This document shows positions 1-7,242 of a stretch of DNA of 28,275 nucleotides, in pieces (position 1 is the stretch's first letter; the number at the start of each line of letters is the position of its first letter). Source of the DNA: Patescibacteria group bacterium (lineage in GTDB: Bacteria > Patescibacteriota > Minisyncoccia > Phycocordibacterales > EsbW-18). A model generated the notes under the pieces. It saw only the letters and a list, made by a program, of their open reading frames with translations, ran no database searches and was not told where the DNA came from. The position numbers were made by a program, and so were the translations under genes. Location of the stretch: contig JAUPUE010000023.1 in the NCBI GenBank assembly GCA_030917725.1, positions 1-28,275 of the forward strand. The letters run 5' to 3'.

Positions 1-2516
1 ACACTCCAGTGATAGGCCGACTGGTTTGAAAGCACGGCCGCGGGCACTGCGTACGAAGCGCCATAACTTATGGCACCTGAATCATGGAGCGGGTTGGAGA
101 AATCGTTCGTCGTACTGATGAGCCATTGGGATGAAGAAGCCGTGTGCCCACTCTGGGGATCAGAAAAAGCAGACGCCGAGAGTGTCGGTGTGAGTGTTGT
201 GACGGTTGATGCATTGGTCGGAGCCGTGTGCGTAGGTGTAACAATCGCATTGGTTGTGAAGTACGTACCCGTGGACCATGTAGACCAGACGCCATCGGAG
301 TAACGCACACGCCAGAAGTACGTAGAGTTGTGATCAAGCTCTGTTTTTCCTGCGAGCTCATTTGCAAACGTGCCATTTCCCGATGTTACCGACGTGCTAG
401 CTTCTGCACCGCCCGCCCGCGTCCACACTGGCGTCGCGAAGCTCGAATCATCATCAACCTGCCATTCGGTAGCAATTTGAGCGTTCCCGTCCGTGTCGTT
501 ATACGCAGAACCCGAAAGTGTCGCCGCAAGATCTTGTCCCGTTGTGGCATTTGCCGGAGCGGAGTTCGTTGGAGTCGTTGGTGCAGCAGCCGATGCGGTG
601 GCATCCCATGCAGCATAAAAGTACGTGCCCGCATTCGCATTTGCCTCAGTCTGCGCACCAAGTGTGAATCCGGTAGACACGAAAGCAGTAATGTAATCAA
701 TGGTGTTCGCAACGTTAAGAAAATGTTGAGCGAATGCGCCGGTGATTGTGGCCGACGATGAGCGGTGTACACCACGGACCGCAGTGCTTCGTTTTGTCCA
801 TACGTAGTCGGGAGCAAATCCTGGTGCGGTGATGTTCGTTCCTGCGACGCCGTTACCGGTATAGGTACCAACATCGAACCCTGCCCCCTCTTCGAAGCCA
901 TACCAAACAATTACCGCACCGGCCGTATTCACATCGTTCGACGAACCAATGGTAAAACCGTCAGCATCAAGTGTTCTAAAAGCGGTTCCGTCAACAATGT
1001 TCGCTGCCGCTGTAAAATATGCACTGTTGTTCGCCGCCATGGACACAGACCTCCACGGAATCGCAGTTGCGGTTCCTGTTGTATAGCTCTTAGTAGCAAC
1101 CACCATGTCGGGGTCGATACCAAGGTGATCTATTGGTCGGGGCGTCAACGCGTTTCCTGTGTGTGCCCCAATAATAAAATCGGATGCGCCAGCACCTTTG
1201 TGTGGAGATGTCGCATTTCCAAAAACAATATACTCGTAGGTATTTCCATTGGTGTTCACGGTGCTGTGTGTCCCCACCGAAAAACTACTTACGTTTCCGT
1301 TCATGGCACCGATACCCGTCAAAATGCCCGCTGCCCCCACTCCTTGATAGTGTGTAACGCCACCGCTAACGCTCGTACTGAACACCGCATACTCAGTCGC
1401 ATTACCTTTGACTATGACGAGATCGGGTATGAATGGGGTCGCAATCGTCTGTGCCACTCCGGTTCCAACATATGAACCTCGATGCATGAGAAAAGACCCC
1501 GAAGGAGCGGGGTCAGCTGAACCACCAAAAGCAAAATAGTTGCTAACGATACCAAGGGCATTCACGCTCGTACTGTTACCGACTTGGAACCCGTCTGCCT
1601 TGAGCTTCTGAATGCTGTTGGCCGCATTCGCAGCGGCTGTGGTGAATGACGAGTAGTCACCCCACGACTCGGTGATGGCATACGCAGCAACCAGTGCGGC
1701 ATTTTGTTTGACGAGAACGAAGTCGGGTTCAAAACCAACACCAGTTATCTCTCTGTTGTCGACACCGTCTCCAGTAAATTGTCCAACAGCAAGCTTTCCT
1801 GCGAGCGATTTGAATGCAACGTAGTAATACACACCGCTTGTGACGTTGTTGGTCAGTCCAACAGTGAACCCTGTCGCATCAAGCGTCTGGAAATGCACAC
1901 CAGTTGTATCATTGGCTGCAGCTGCAAGCGATCCAGCGTTGTTTGTGCTCATCAACGAAGTACGGAATGTCGCACCGAGAGCGACCGTTGCCCTCTTTGA
2001 CCACACGAGGTCAGGTTGAAAACCGGTCGTAACAGTGCGAGATGCCGTTCCAGTACCGGTATATGATCCAACACACATCACACCGCTCGCCGTACAGTCC
2101 GATCCATAAAATGCGATATATGTGTAACGCGTGTTGATGGTGTTAACCTCGAGCGCAGAACTGACAGTGAATCCTCCGCTTTCGAGGACGATCTCGGTTT
2201 CGGTGTTGTCGGCCACCGTGTTGAAATATGTACTCACAGCCGCCGGCATCGCCGAAGACTTCCACACGGTTCCGCCCGCGGCTGTGTCCGACTTAATAAT
2301 GACGAGCTCTGGAGCAAATCCAAGCCCCGTTACCGACCTCGTTGTTCCATTACCGATGTAATATCCGGTCTTAATGGAGAAATCGCCCGCAGCAGTAGCC
2401 CTATTCGTTGGTATGACCCAATTCGGCATTATTGCCACCACGACAAAAAGAAGAGCAACAATCGCAACACCAATTCGAGAAAAAAGAACGAGAGCCCGCT
2501 CTCGCATGCGTTTCAT
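1..2516 (-). CDS. Large exported repeat protein with six ~100-residue repeats and fibronectin-III-like domains (C-terminus outside window)
   Basis: One uninterrupted minus-strand frame runs from the ATG at 2516 to the window edge, about 838 codons, with no stop at the points I checked (near 250, 960 and 1810). Residues 1-30 are a basic start (MKRMRER) followed by a hydrophobic stretch, so a signal peptide or N-terminal anchor is likely. Six repeats follow, to about residue 635. Each opens with a G-x-(Y/F)-x-G-(T/N/D)-G motif, has G-F-x-P-D-(L/F/Y/M)-V-x-x-K about 15 residues later, and ends with a D-(A)-(T/D)-G-F-(T/Q)-(V/I)-G strand. They start near 2385, 2070, 1780, 1480, 1170 and 870. A fibronectin-III-like domain (about residues 640-755, with FWRVRYSDG) and the start of a second follow. 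The product is probably a surface adhesin or cell-envelope protein. The repeats resemble phage-tail and environmental repeat domains, but I cannot name a family with certainty. Confidence 0.85.
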   Translation of the reverse strand, partial: MKRMRERALVLFSRIGVAIVALLFVVVAIMPNWVIPTNRATAAGDFSIKTGYYIGNGTTRSVTGLGFAPELVIIKSDTAAGGTVWKSSAMPAAVSTYFNTVADNTETEIVLESGGFTVSSALEVNTINTRYTYIAFYGSDCTASGVMCVGSYTGTGTASRTVTTGFQPDLVWSKRATVALGATFRTSLMSTNNAGSLAAAANDTTGVHFQTLDATGFTVGLTNNVTSGVYYYVAFKSLAGKLAVGQFTGDGVDNREITGVGFEPDFVLVKQNAALVAAYAITESWGDYSSFTTAAANAANSIQKLKADGFQVGNSTSVNALGIVSNYFAFGGSADPAPSGSFLMHRGSYVGTGVAQTIATPFIPDLVIVKGNATEYAVFSTSVSGGVTHYQGVGAAGILTGIGAMNGNVSSFSVGTHSTVNTNGNTYEYIVFGNATSPHKGAGASDFIIGAHTGNALTPRPIDHLGIDPDMVVATKSYTTGTATAIPWRSVSMAANNSAYFTAAANIVDGTAFRTLDADGFTIGSSNDVNTAGAVIVWYGFEEGAGFDVGTYTGNGVAGTNITAPGFAPDYVWTKRSTAVRGVHRSSSATITGAFAQHFLNVANTIDYITAFVSTGFTLGAQTEANANAGTYFYAAWDATASAAAPTTPTNSAPANATTGQDLAATLSGSAYNDTDGNAQIATEWQVDDDSSFATPVWTRAGGAEASTSVTSGNGTFANELAGKTELDHNSTYFWRVRYSDGVWSTWSTGTYFTTNAIVTPTHTAPTNASTVTTLTPTLSASAFSDPQSGHTASSSQWLISTTNDFSNPLHDSGAISYGASYAVPAAVLSNQSAYHWS

Positions 2517-2627
2517 AAAATAATATGTACCTTCAGTATCCTATGGAGTCGATGAATATCCTATACAAAAAGGGTGTGAATAGCGGTTTGTATGCACAAC
2601 GACCTCTTGCTGAAAAACGCACTTAGG
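2514..2627. other. Intergenic upstream region of the repeat protein
   Basis: The stretch is AT-rich next to the ATG at 2516. In the minus direction it holds TTGTAT and, 19 nt further on, TAGGAT, which is a weak promoter at best. No Shine-Dalgarno is seen before the start codon. Confidence 0.25.
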
Positions 2628-2900
2628 TCACCTATTAACATACTCCACCTCACGAAAGCATTCTTTGAGTTGGATTTTTAGATCTCTCCTCCCTTTCCCT
2701 CCTTTGAGGTATATCTCCCGCCGCTTTGCGTCCGTTGAATCGAAATACGCTTCATAGTGTATGAGTATAAGCGGTTGACGATATGAAGTGGCTCTGACCA
2801 ATCCTTTCTGATGTCGGGCGATACGAACTCTTAAATCCAGAGTGGATCCGACATACAGCTGGTTATCCTTTCTGCTCAATAGGATATAGACGTAATACAT
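2628..2900 (-). CDS. Single-domain GIY-YIG endonuclease-like protein
   Basis: The 90-residue product is a single GIY-YIG domain of the YhbQ/UPF0213 type. Residues 2-6 are YYVYI, YVGST follows near residue 16, then the conserved R and H of the RIARHQKG segment, and a glutamate in RREIYLK. These match the family's nuclease fold (Tyr-Tyr pair, Arg, His, Glu), so a small DNA nicking or repair role is possible, but the cellular function of such proteins is poorly known. The ATG at 2900 follows no clear Shine-Dalgarno. A second copy of the family lies at 10658-10903. Between this gene and tRNA-His lie two copies of an 18-bp direct repeat and a paired palindrome. Confidence 0.85.
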   Translation of the reverse strand: MYYVYILLSRKDNQLYVGSTLDLRVRIARHQKGLVRATSYRQPLILIHYEAYFDSTDAKRREIYLKGGKGRRDLKIQLKECFREVEYVNR

Positions 2901-2940
2901 GCGTTGAGCATGTCACATAACGACAAAGTAAGTATAAATT

Positions 2941-3025
2941 GGGGTGGTCCGCTGAGCGCGATAACCTCCTCTTTGTATGGGGGGGGGTGGTCCGCTGAGC
3001 GGACCTGACCCCCGCTTAGCGGGGG
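2941..3025. repeat. Direct repeat plus paired CGCTnAGCG palindromes (element A)
   Basis: The 18-mer GGGGTGGTCCGCTGAGCG occurs at 2941-2958 and again at 2984-3001. The second copy continues into the palindrome GGTCCGCTGAGCGGACC (2989-3005). After TGA comes a second palindrome, CCCCCGCTTAGCGGGGG (3009-3025), whose last two bases are the 3' end of tRNA-His. Elements at 7178-7213 and 11736-11773 have the same two-hairpin build. The second hairpin could also stop transcription from the tRNA-His side, but no T-run follows it. Confidence 0.75.
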
Positions 3026-3096
3026 TGCCTATCGGGAATCGAACCCGAATTGAGAGCTCCACAAGCTCCAGTGTTAACCGTTACACCATAGGCACC
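3024..3096 (-). tRNA. tRNA-His (anticodon GUG)
   Basis: The strand folds into a full cloverleaf. The acceptor stem GTGCCTA/TAGGCAC has an extra encoded G at -1 facing discriminator C73, the identity element of tRNA-His. The anticodon loop TTGTGGA gives GTG, and the T-loop is TTCGATT. CCA is not encoded. It lies just downstream of the DUF2914 gene and may be co-transcribed with it. Confidence 0.95.
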
Positions 3097-3143
3097 ATGC
3101 GCTGACACTCTACACAAAAACGCCTTAAAACGCGAGGGTTTCG

Positions 3144-4223
3144 CTATCTCGTTTCGGTCGAGACATTTGATGCATCCCCTGCTCCATCGGTAATGTCGAA
3201 TCGCACACGGCCGATCACCTGCCCGTTCGGCGTCTCGACAGATACCCGCCACGCGCCGGGTACGACATTCGTCTTCGTCGAATAACCGCGATAGCCTCCG
3301 TCGCGACCTCCCGAAATTGGGAATGAGATTCGACTCATCGTTACCCAATCACCATTTTCACGATACTGCCACACGTGCGTGATTGGCATTGAGAGTGCGA
3401 TTGGAGCGAAGACCGACGTCCACACCGAGACGCCTTCGGCGGGAGCACGGTTATAACTTTGAACAAAACCAAACTGCTCGGCAAGTGAAGGCTGTTCAAC
3501 AGAGAGCTGGTACGTATCTCCATTACGCACGACGCCGTAGGCAACCGCCGAATCTTTGAGCGAAAGTGGAATTGGTGGAATAACGTTGGCGGCGTACGCG
3601 AGCACAACAAGAATGATGGTGAGTGCGATTGAACGAACAATTGTCGGACGCTCCTCACGAATACGTTCGGGAGCAAAGATGGAGAGGAATGCGAGAAAGG
3701 CAGTAATGAAAACAATGCTCACAACAACACTCAAGAGAAAGATATGCGTTCCAAGTGCACCCACAATGGTCGGCACGAGAAATATCGAATATGAGAGGAC
3801 TGCGAGAAAGAGGACGGTGACGTGGAAGACCAAACGCTCGTAGTATGGTCGAAACGCTTCGTTCCCCACGAGCATAATGACGAGAAAGATGAGGAACGGC
3901 CAGCTCGCCGAGAACGATGCGCTACGAAGATAAAAAACGACGAAGGCACTGAACAGCGCACCGAATGCAAACTGCAGCGCAATCGGTGCAACGGTGACCA
4001 TCCATGCGAACCATCGGTGCATGAGACCACGCGTGTGGCGCAAATCGAGCGCGGCGATTGATATACCTGCAACAAGAAGGTATGCCACGAGGACAAGGTT
4101 CTCAGCCAAAAGATCAACACGGCGGAGCGTGAGCGAATCGAGAATAAAACCGAACACGAGAGCACCCACAGACAGCTGTCTTTCATAGCGATGGACGAAT
4201 GTTTTGAGCTGAGCGAGGTCCAT
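3144..4223 (-). CDS. DUF2914-domain polytopic membrane protein
   Basis: The 359-residue product has about seven or eight hydrophobic segments in its first two thirds (for example near residues 20-35, 45-62, 70-98, 105-120 and 130-180). A soluble C-terminal domain (about residues 260-355) contains HVWQYRENGDWV, ISGGRDGGYRGYS and GAWRVSVETPNGQVIGRV, the pattern of DUF2914. That domain is common in CPR and proteobacterial membrane proteins but has no assigned function. The frame stays open upstream, but there it reads through tRNA-Leu, so I start at the ATG at 4223. That ATG is preceded by TATCCT and exactly 6 nt, which fits a leaderless mRNA. The linker ahead of it is made of repeated ggataca-like words. 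Confidence 0.85.
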   Translation of the reverse strand: MDLAQLKTFVHRYERQLSVGALVFGFILDSLTLRRVDLLAENLVLVAYLLVAGISIAALDLRHTRGLMHRWFAWMVTVAPIALQFAFGALFSAFVVFYLRSASFSASWPFLIFLVIMLVGNEAFRPYYERLVFHVTVLFLAVLSYSIFLVPTIVGALGTHIFLLSVVVSIVFITAFLAFLSIFAPERIREERPTIVRSIALTIILVVLAYAANVIPPIPLSLKDSAVAYGVVRNGDTYQLSVEQPSLAEQFGFVQSYNRAPAEGVSVWTSVFAPIALSMPITHVWQYRENGDWVTMSRISFPISGGRDGGYRGYSTKTNVVPGAWRVSVETPNGQVIGRVRFDITDGAGDASNVSTETR

Positions 4224-4262
4224 AGGTACAGGATACAAGGATACGAGGATACAAGGAAACAA
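4224..4262 (-). promoter_or_regulatory. Word-repeat linker with -10 box 6 nt before the DUF2914 ATG
   Basis: In the plus direction the stretch reads as near-copies of aggataca (aggatacaaggatacgagg...). On the minus strand it supplies TATCCT (4230-4235), then six bases, then the ATG. It belongs to the group of TAnnnT-N6-ATG starts in this window. No -35 box is evident. Confidence 0.45.
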
Positions 4263-4275
4263 ACTCTCTGGAGCT

Positions 4276-4306
4276 ACAAACAAAATCGCCCGACGCTTTC
4301 GCGTCG
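4276..4306 (-). terminator. Intrinsic terminator after tRNA-Leu
   Basis: The hairpin CGACGC-loop-GCGTCG (4291-4306) is followed on the minus strand by a T-rich tail (GGGCGATTTTGTTTG). It lies just downstream of tRNA-Leu and separates it from the DUF2914 gene. Confidence 0.65.
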
Positions 4307-4323
4307 AGCTCATTTGTTTGTTG

Positions 4324-4405
4324 TGCCCAGGAGAGGACTCGAACCTCCAAGCCTTGCGGCATATGCACCTCAAGCATACGCGTATACCAATTCCGCCACC
4401 TGGGC
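4324..4405 (-). tRNA. tRNA-Leu (anticodon GAG)
   Basis: The cloverleaf has acceptor GCCCAGG/CCTGGGC, anticodon stem TATGC/GCATA around loop TTGAGGT (anticodon GAG), a long variable arm typical of class II tRNAs, and T-loop TTCGAGT. Discriminator A73 fits leucine. CCA is not encoded. Confidence 0.93.
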
Positions 4406-4427
4406 ATCGGGGGACACGATACATCAG

Positions 4428-4459
4428 AAAGAGACAAAAGAAAAGCGGCCTTTCGGCCG
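4428..4459 (-). terminator. Intrinsic terminator of rplS
   Basis: The hairpin CGGCC-TTTC-GGCCG (4446-4459) is followed on the minus strand by TTTTCTTTTGTCTC. It starts about 12 nt after the rplS stop codon. Confidence 0.8.
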
Positions 4460-4470
4460 TTTCTCATTTG

Positions 4471-4911
4471 TTATTCAGATTTGGTTTCCTCTGTCTCGGC
4501 CTCTGGAGCCTCGGCTGCGGGGGTCTCCTTTTTGCTTGCAGGAACCTGTTCGACAATGCGCATCTTGCGCATCTGGCGACGGATTTCGTGAGCTGCCTTG
4601 TCGCGGACGTGGTAGAGCTTGCTGCGGCGGATAGTAACCGTGCGGAGCATCTCAACGCGGTCGATCATTGGAGCGTAGAGTGGGAAGATCTTTTCGACGC
4701 CGAAGCCTCCTGCTGTGCGGCGGACCGTGAACGTAGCGCCGGCCTGAGTACCACCCTTGCGAGCAAGGACGGTTCCTTCGAAAGCCTGGAGGCGGGTCTT
4801 ACCCTTTTCCTCGACTTTGACCCAAACGCGGACGGTGTCACCGGTGCGGAATGAGAGCGCCTTGCGGGCTTCCATGTCGACTGATGAGACTTTGATAGCT
4901 GCTTTTGTCAT
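4471..4911 (-). CDS. rplS: 50S ribosomal protein L19
   Basis: The 146-residue protein aligns with L19, a large-subunit protein at the interface with the 30S subunit. Typical stretches are FRTGDTVRVWVKV, QAFEGTVLARKGG, FTVRR, GVEKIFPLYAP, and VRRSKLYHVRD near residues 95-107 (here IRRSKLYHVRD). Bacterial L19 is usually 115-120 residues. The excess is an acidic Ala/Glu-rich tail from about residue 120, which may be lineage-specific. The gene has its own promoter (4926-4954) and terminator, so it is probably monocistronic. No Shine-Dalgarno precedes the ATG at 4911. Confidence 0.97.
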   Translation of the reverse strand: MTKAAIKVSSVDMEARKALSFRTGDTVRVWVKVEEKGKTRLQAFEGTVLARKGGTQAGATFTVRRTAGGFGVEKIFPLYAPMIDRVEMLRTVTIRRSKLYHVRDKAAHEIRRQMRKMRIVEQVPASKKETPAAEAPEAETEETKSE

Positions 4912-4925
4912 ATATTAGAGAGCCC

Positions 4926-4954
4926 ACTCTAGCATTTCTTGGGTTTACTGGCAA
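4926..4954 (-). promoter_or_regulatory. Sigma70-type promoter of rplS
   Basis: On the minus strand TTGCCA (4949-4954), a 17-nt spacer and TAGAGT (4926-4931) preceded by TGC give a good -35/extended -10 pair. The predicted start lies about 8 nt before the rplS ATG, leaving almost no leader. Confidence 0.65.
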
Positions 4955-4957
4955 GAT

Positions 4958-5680
4958 TTAGGCCTTTTCCTTGATGAGGGCTTCGGCTCGTACAAAATCC
5001 TCTGGAAATGGAGCTTCAATGAGGAGCTCCTCCCCTGTCGGGGTCGTGAATGCGAGCGACTTGGCATGAAGTGCGAGGCGTTCAAAGCCGAGCATTGGTT
5101 CTTTGGTTGGAGCGTAGAGCGGATCAGAGACCACGGGGTGATTCATCGATTGCATGTGCACGCGAATCTGATGCGTGCGGCCGGTCTTGGGACGAAGCTC
5201 GAGCTCGGTAACACCTTCACCGCGTGTGATGACGCGAAAGTGCGTGATAGCGTCACGCATAACACCGCGAGCACCACGCATAGCAGTGCGGAGGCGTGGG
5301 TCACGACGGCTCTTGCCGATAGGACGATTGATGATGCCGCGATCATTGCGAACGCTTCCATAAACGAACGCCACATAGACCTTTTTCATTTTACGTTCCT
5401 GAAATTGTTCTTTGAGATATGCGTACGCTTCATCCGTCTTTGCGAGCACGAGCACGCCCGAGGTGTCAGCGTCGAGACGATGGACAATGCCCGGACGTGG
5501 AAGCATTTTTCCGTCAGCCTGTTCTGCCGGCTCCCCCACGTCTTTGCTGGCAGGGTATGTTTCAGCGAACCAATCCGCGATGGTCGGCTCTTTGCTCTTG
5601 CCGTCGCCATGAACCATCACCCCTGCAGGCTTATCAATGAGCACAAGCTCGTCGTTTTCGAAGAGGATGGGGATATTCAT
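4958..5680 (-). CDS. RluA-family rRNA pseudouridine synthase
   Basis: The 240-residue enzyme isomerises uridines in RNA to pseudouridine, most likely in 23S rRNA. The family signature HRLDADTSG lies at residues 67-75, with catalytic Asp70. The other typical blocks are present: LVLIDKPAGVMVHG near residue 12, KKVYVAFVYG near 100, and KTGRTHQIRVHM near 165. There is no N-terminal S4 domain, so it is shorter than E. coli RluD (about 325 residues). Its target (RluA, C or D type) cannot be decided here. The ATG at 5680 lies only 7 nt beyond the 3' end of tRNA-Val on the same strand, and no separate promoter is visible, so a tRNA-mRNA co-transcript is likely. Confidence 0.9.
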   Translation of the reverse strand: MNIPILFENDELVLIDKPAGVMVHGDGKSKEPTIADWFAETYPASKDVGEPAEQADGKMLPRPGIVHRLDADTSGVLVLAKTDEAYAYLKEQFQERKMKKVYVAFVYGSVRNDRGIINRPIGKSRRDPRLRTAMRGARGVMRDAITHFRVITRGEGVTELELRPKTGRTHQIRVHMQSMNHPVVSDPLYAPTKEPMLGFERLALHAKSLAFTTPTGEELLIEAPFPEDFVRAEALIKEKA

Positions 5681-5687
5681 ACCGTTG

Positions 5688-5760
5688 TGGGCGCTAAGGG
5701 ATTCGAACCCCTGACCTTCTCTGTGTAAAAGAGTTGCTCTACCAACTGAGCTAAGCGCCC
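5688..5760 (-). tRNA. tRNA-Val (anticodon UAC)
   Basis: Acceptor GGGCGCT/AGCGCCC with discriminator A, D-arm GCTCAGTTGGTAGAGC, anticodon loop TTTACAC (anticodon TAC) and T-loop TTCGAAT form a standard cloverleaf. The top pair of the anticodon stem (A27-A43) is mismatched. CCA is not encoded. The pseudouridine synthase gene starts 7 nt downstream. Confidence 0.92.
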
Positions 5761-5788
5761 GTGGAGCCAGAATACTTCATTTATGGCT

Positions 5789-5816
5789 TTGACTCAAATT
5801 GTCACCACGATATACT
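5789..5816 (+). promoter_or_regulatory. Promoter of gmk placing the transcription start at the ATG
   Basis: TTGACT (5789-5794), a 16-nt spacer and TATACT (5811-5816) form a near-consensus sigma70 promoter. Six bases separate the -10 box from the ATG at 5823, so the expected transcript begins at or next to the A of the start codon. It also rules out the upstream in-frame TTG at 5799, which lies inside the promoter. Confidence 0.75.
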
Positions 5817-5822
5817 CGGCCC

Positions 5823-6380
5823 ATGCCATTCTCAGCGTTTATCGTCGTTGGACCCTCCGGCAGTGGAAAAGGAAGCCTTCTGCGCAAATTGCGCGAAGAA
5901 CATCCCGAATTTCACCTCGCAGTTTCGTGGACGACACGCGCCCCACGGGCCGAAGACAGGGGTGCGTACACGTACAAGACACGCGAAGAGTTTGAAACCT
6001 CCATCGCTCGCGGAGAATTCTTGGAATACGACGAACATTTTGGAGATTACTACGGCACTCCCCGGTCTGAATGCATCGAAGGGATGACGACAATCATCGA
6101 AATAGAAACAAACGGCGCCGAACAAGTCCGAAAAGAAATACCTGACATTCCAATCTTTTTCATCACCGCACCATCACTTGAGGAGCTTGAGCGAAGAATC
6201 CGACGACGAGAACCAGATCTCCCCGAAGAAAAAGTTCAGAAGCGTCTCACAAAAGCCGTCTCCGAACTCGAGGTCGGCCCAAAAATTGCGAACGTGGTAA
6301 TCCTCAACGAAACCGGACAAGACGGTTTTGACCGTGCCTACAAACAGCTTGAGGAAGCAGTTCACTCTGTCGGAATATAG
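5823..6380 (+). CDS. gmk: Guanylate kinase
   Basis: The 185-residue enzyme phosphorylates GMP to GDP with ATP, a step needed for GTP and dGTP supply. The P-loop GPSGSGKG is at residues 10-17, and SWTTRAPRAED (GMP-binding Ser and Arg residues) follows near residue 35. FLEYDEHFGDYYGTP (Glu and Tyr contacts to GMP) and RRIRREPDLPEEKVQKRL (lid) come next. Length and motif order match the family. I start at ATG 5823 rather than TTG 5799 because the TATACT box sits between them. A second guanylate-kinase-like gene follows 101 nt downstream. Confidence 0.95.
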   Translation: MPFSAFIVVGPSGSGKGSLLRKLREEHPEFHLAVSWTTRAPRAEDRGAYTYKTREEFETSIARGEFLEYDEHFGDYYGTPRSECIEGMTTIIEIETNGAEQVRKEIPDIPIFFITAPSLEELERRIRRREPDLPEEKVQKRLTKAVSELEVGPKIANVVILNETGQDGFDRAYKQLEEAVHSVGI

Positions 6381-6401
6381 AAAAGAAAACCACGCCAAAG
6401 G

Positions 6402-6430
6402 TTGCGCACCTGTAAGCAGAAGCGTATCGT
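6402..6430 (+). promoter_or_regulatory. Promoter of the second guanylate-kinase-like gene
   Basis: TTGCGC (6402-6407), a 17-nt spacer and TATCGT (6425-6430) precede the gene by about 50 nt. Unlike gmk, this leaves a leader long enough for the AAGGAGGG Shine-Dalgarno near 6465-6472. Confidence 0.5.
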
Positions 6431-6481
6431 ACCTGCGGATTTGAACACCCCCCACTCTCGGCTCAAGGAGGGCCATCTGTT

Positions 6482-7048
6482 ATGGAAGATCGTCTCGTTG
6501 TTGTATTTGGTCCATCGGCCGTAGGAAAGGGCCGGCTCATTCGGACGTTTCAAGAACGACGCCCGAACAGATTCCAGCTCCCAGTCTCTTTCACTACGAG
6601 ACCACCCCGGAAAGGAGAAGTAGAAGGAGTCCACCACAAGTTCGTCGACAGGCAGACCTTCAGCGCACTGGAAGAGGATGGCTTTTTCGCTGAGTGCTCC
6701 TGGTACGCGGACGAGCGCTATGGGACGCCGCTGGAGTCTCTCGGGGACGGCGTCATCCTCAAGATTGAACATCGCGGTGCTTTGCAAATCCGCAAGCGGT
6801 TCCCTCATGCGCGCTTCGTCATGGTGATGCCGCCCGACCTCAACACCCTCAGACGTCGCTTGCATACGCGCGACAACCTGACGGAGTACTATGTCGAGCG
6901 GCGCATTGCAGAAGCGAAGATTGAGATTGCGGAGGGACCGCAGATTGCCCATGCGATCATCCTCAACCGCGACAACGTCAACAACAACGGGCTCGAGTTC
7001 GAGTTCGCCTACAGGCAGTTCGAAAGAGTGCTCCAGAGCCTCTTTTGA
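6482..7048 (+). CDS. Diverged guanylate-kinase-like protein
   Basis: The 188-residue protein keeps the guanylate kinase frame: P-loop GPSAVGKG (residues 10-17), SFTTRPPRKGE, RYGTP, GALQIRKRFPHA and the RRRLHTRDN lid. Several GMP-contact positions differ. The usual H-Y-F-F-V tyrosine is His (VHHKFV), the FLE segment reads FFAECSWY, and the DID/EIE segment is KIE. It may bind another nucleotide or act as a non-catalytic or regulatory paralogue. It has its own promoter, a strong AAGGAGGG Shine-Dalgarno about 9 nt before ATG 6482, and a 12-bp hairpin after the stop. This contrasts with its leaderless neighbour gmk and suggests separate acquisition. Confidence 0.85.
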   Translation: MEDRLVVVFGPSAVGKGRLIRTFQERRPNRFQLPVSFTTRPPRKGEVEGVHHKFVDRQTFSALEEDGFFAECSWYADERYGTPLESLGDGVILKIEHRGALQIRKRFPHARFVMVMPPDLNTLRRRLHTRDNLTEYYVERRIAEAKIEIAEGPQIAHAIILNRDNVNNNGLEFEFAYRQFERVLQSLF

Positions 7049-7055
7049 ACGACAA

Positions 7056-7085
7056 CCCCCGCAACCAGAAACTTGGTTGCGGGGG
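7056..7085. terminator. Strong hairpin between the gmk paralogue and tRNA-Arg
   Basis: CCCCCGCAACCA (7056-7067) pairs with TGGTTGCGGGGG (7074-7085) around the loop GAAACT. It lies 7 nt after the stop codon of the plus-strand gene. The T-run after it is poor (ACGTTCGTTTCCC), so its efficiency as an intrinsic terminator is uncertain. It also faces the convergent tRNA-Arg. Confidence 0.6.
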
Positions 7086-7108
7086 ACGTTCGTTTCCCTT
7101 CACTTTTA

Positions 7109-7180
7109 TCCCCTCGGTAGGAATCGAACCTACATTAGGAGATTAGAAGTCTCCTGTTCTATCCATTGAACTACAAGGGG
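7109..7180 (-). tRNA. tRNA-Arg (anticodon UCU)
   Basis: Acceptor CCCCTTG/CGAGGGG, anticodon stem GGAGA/TCTCC around CTTCTAA (anticodon TCT, reads AGA), and T-stem GTAGG/CCTAC. The T-arm is identical to that of tRNA-Arg(GCG) at 11768. CCA is not encoded. The 5' end overlaps a GC palindrome. Confidence 0.93.
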
Positions 7181-7213
7181 CGCTGAGCGCCCTGAAGCCC
7201 CGCTAAGCGGGGC
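7178..7213. repeat. Paired CGCTnAGCG palindromes at the 5' end of tRNA-Arg (element B)
   Basis: GGGCGCTGAGCGCCC (7178-7192), the spacer TGAA and GCCCCGCTAAGCGGGGC (7197-7213) repeat the two-hairpin build of element A. The first three bases belong to the tRNA acceptor stem. Confidence 0.7.
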
Positions 7214-7242
7214 AAGGGTCCATCGCGCGTAGCTTACCACAC

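Noticed and set aside
765..1475. Plus-strand frame of 236 codons
   Set aside because: It is a shadow of the minus-strand repeat protein, whose frame is longer, carries clear repeated motifs and a signal segment, and runs off the window edge.
4224..4424. N-terminal extension of the DUF2914 protein to 4424
   Set aside because: The extra 67 codons translate tRNA-Leu and its terminator. ATG 4223 has a -10 box at the right distance.
5799..5822. TTG start of gmk at 5799
   Set aside because: The TATACT -10 box lies between this TTG and ATG 5823, so a transcript from that promoter would not contain it.
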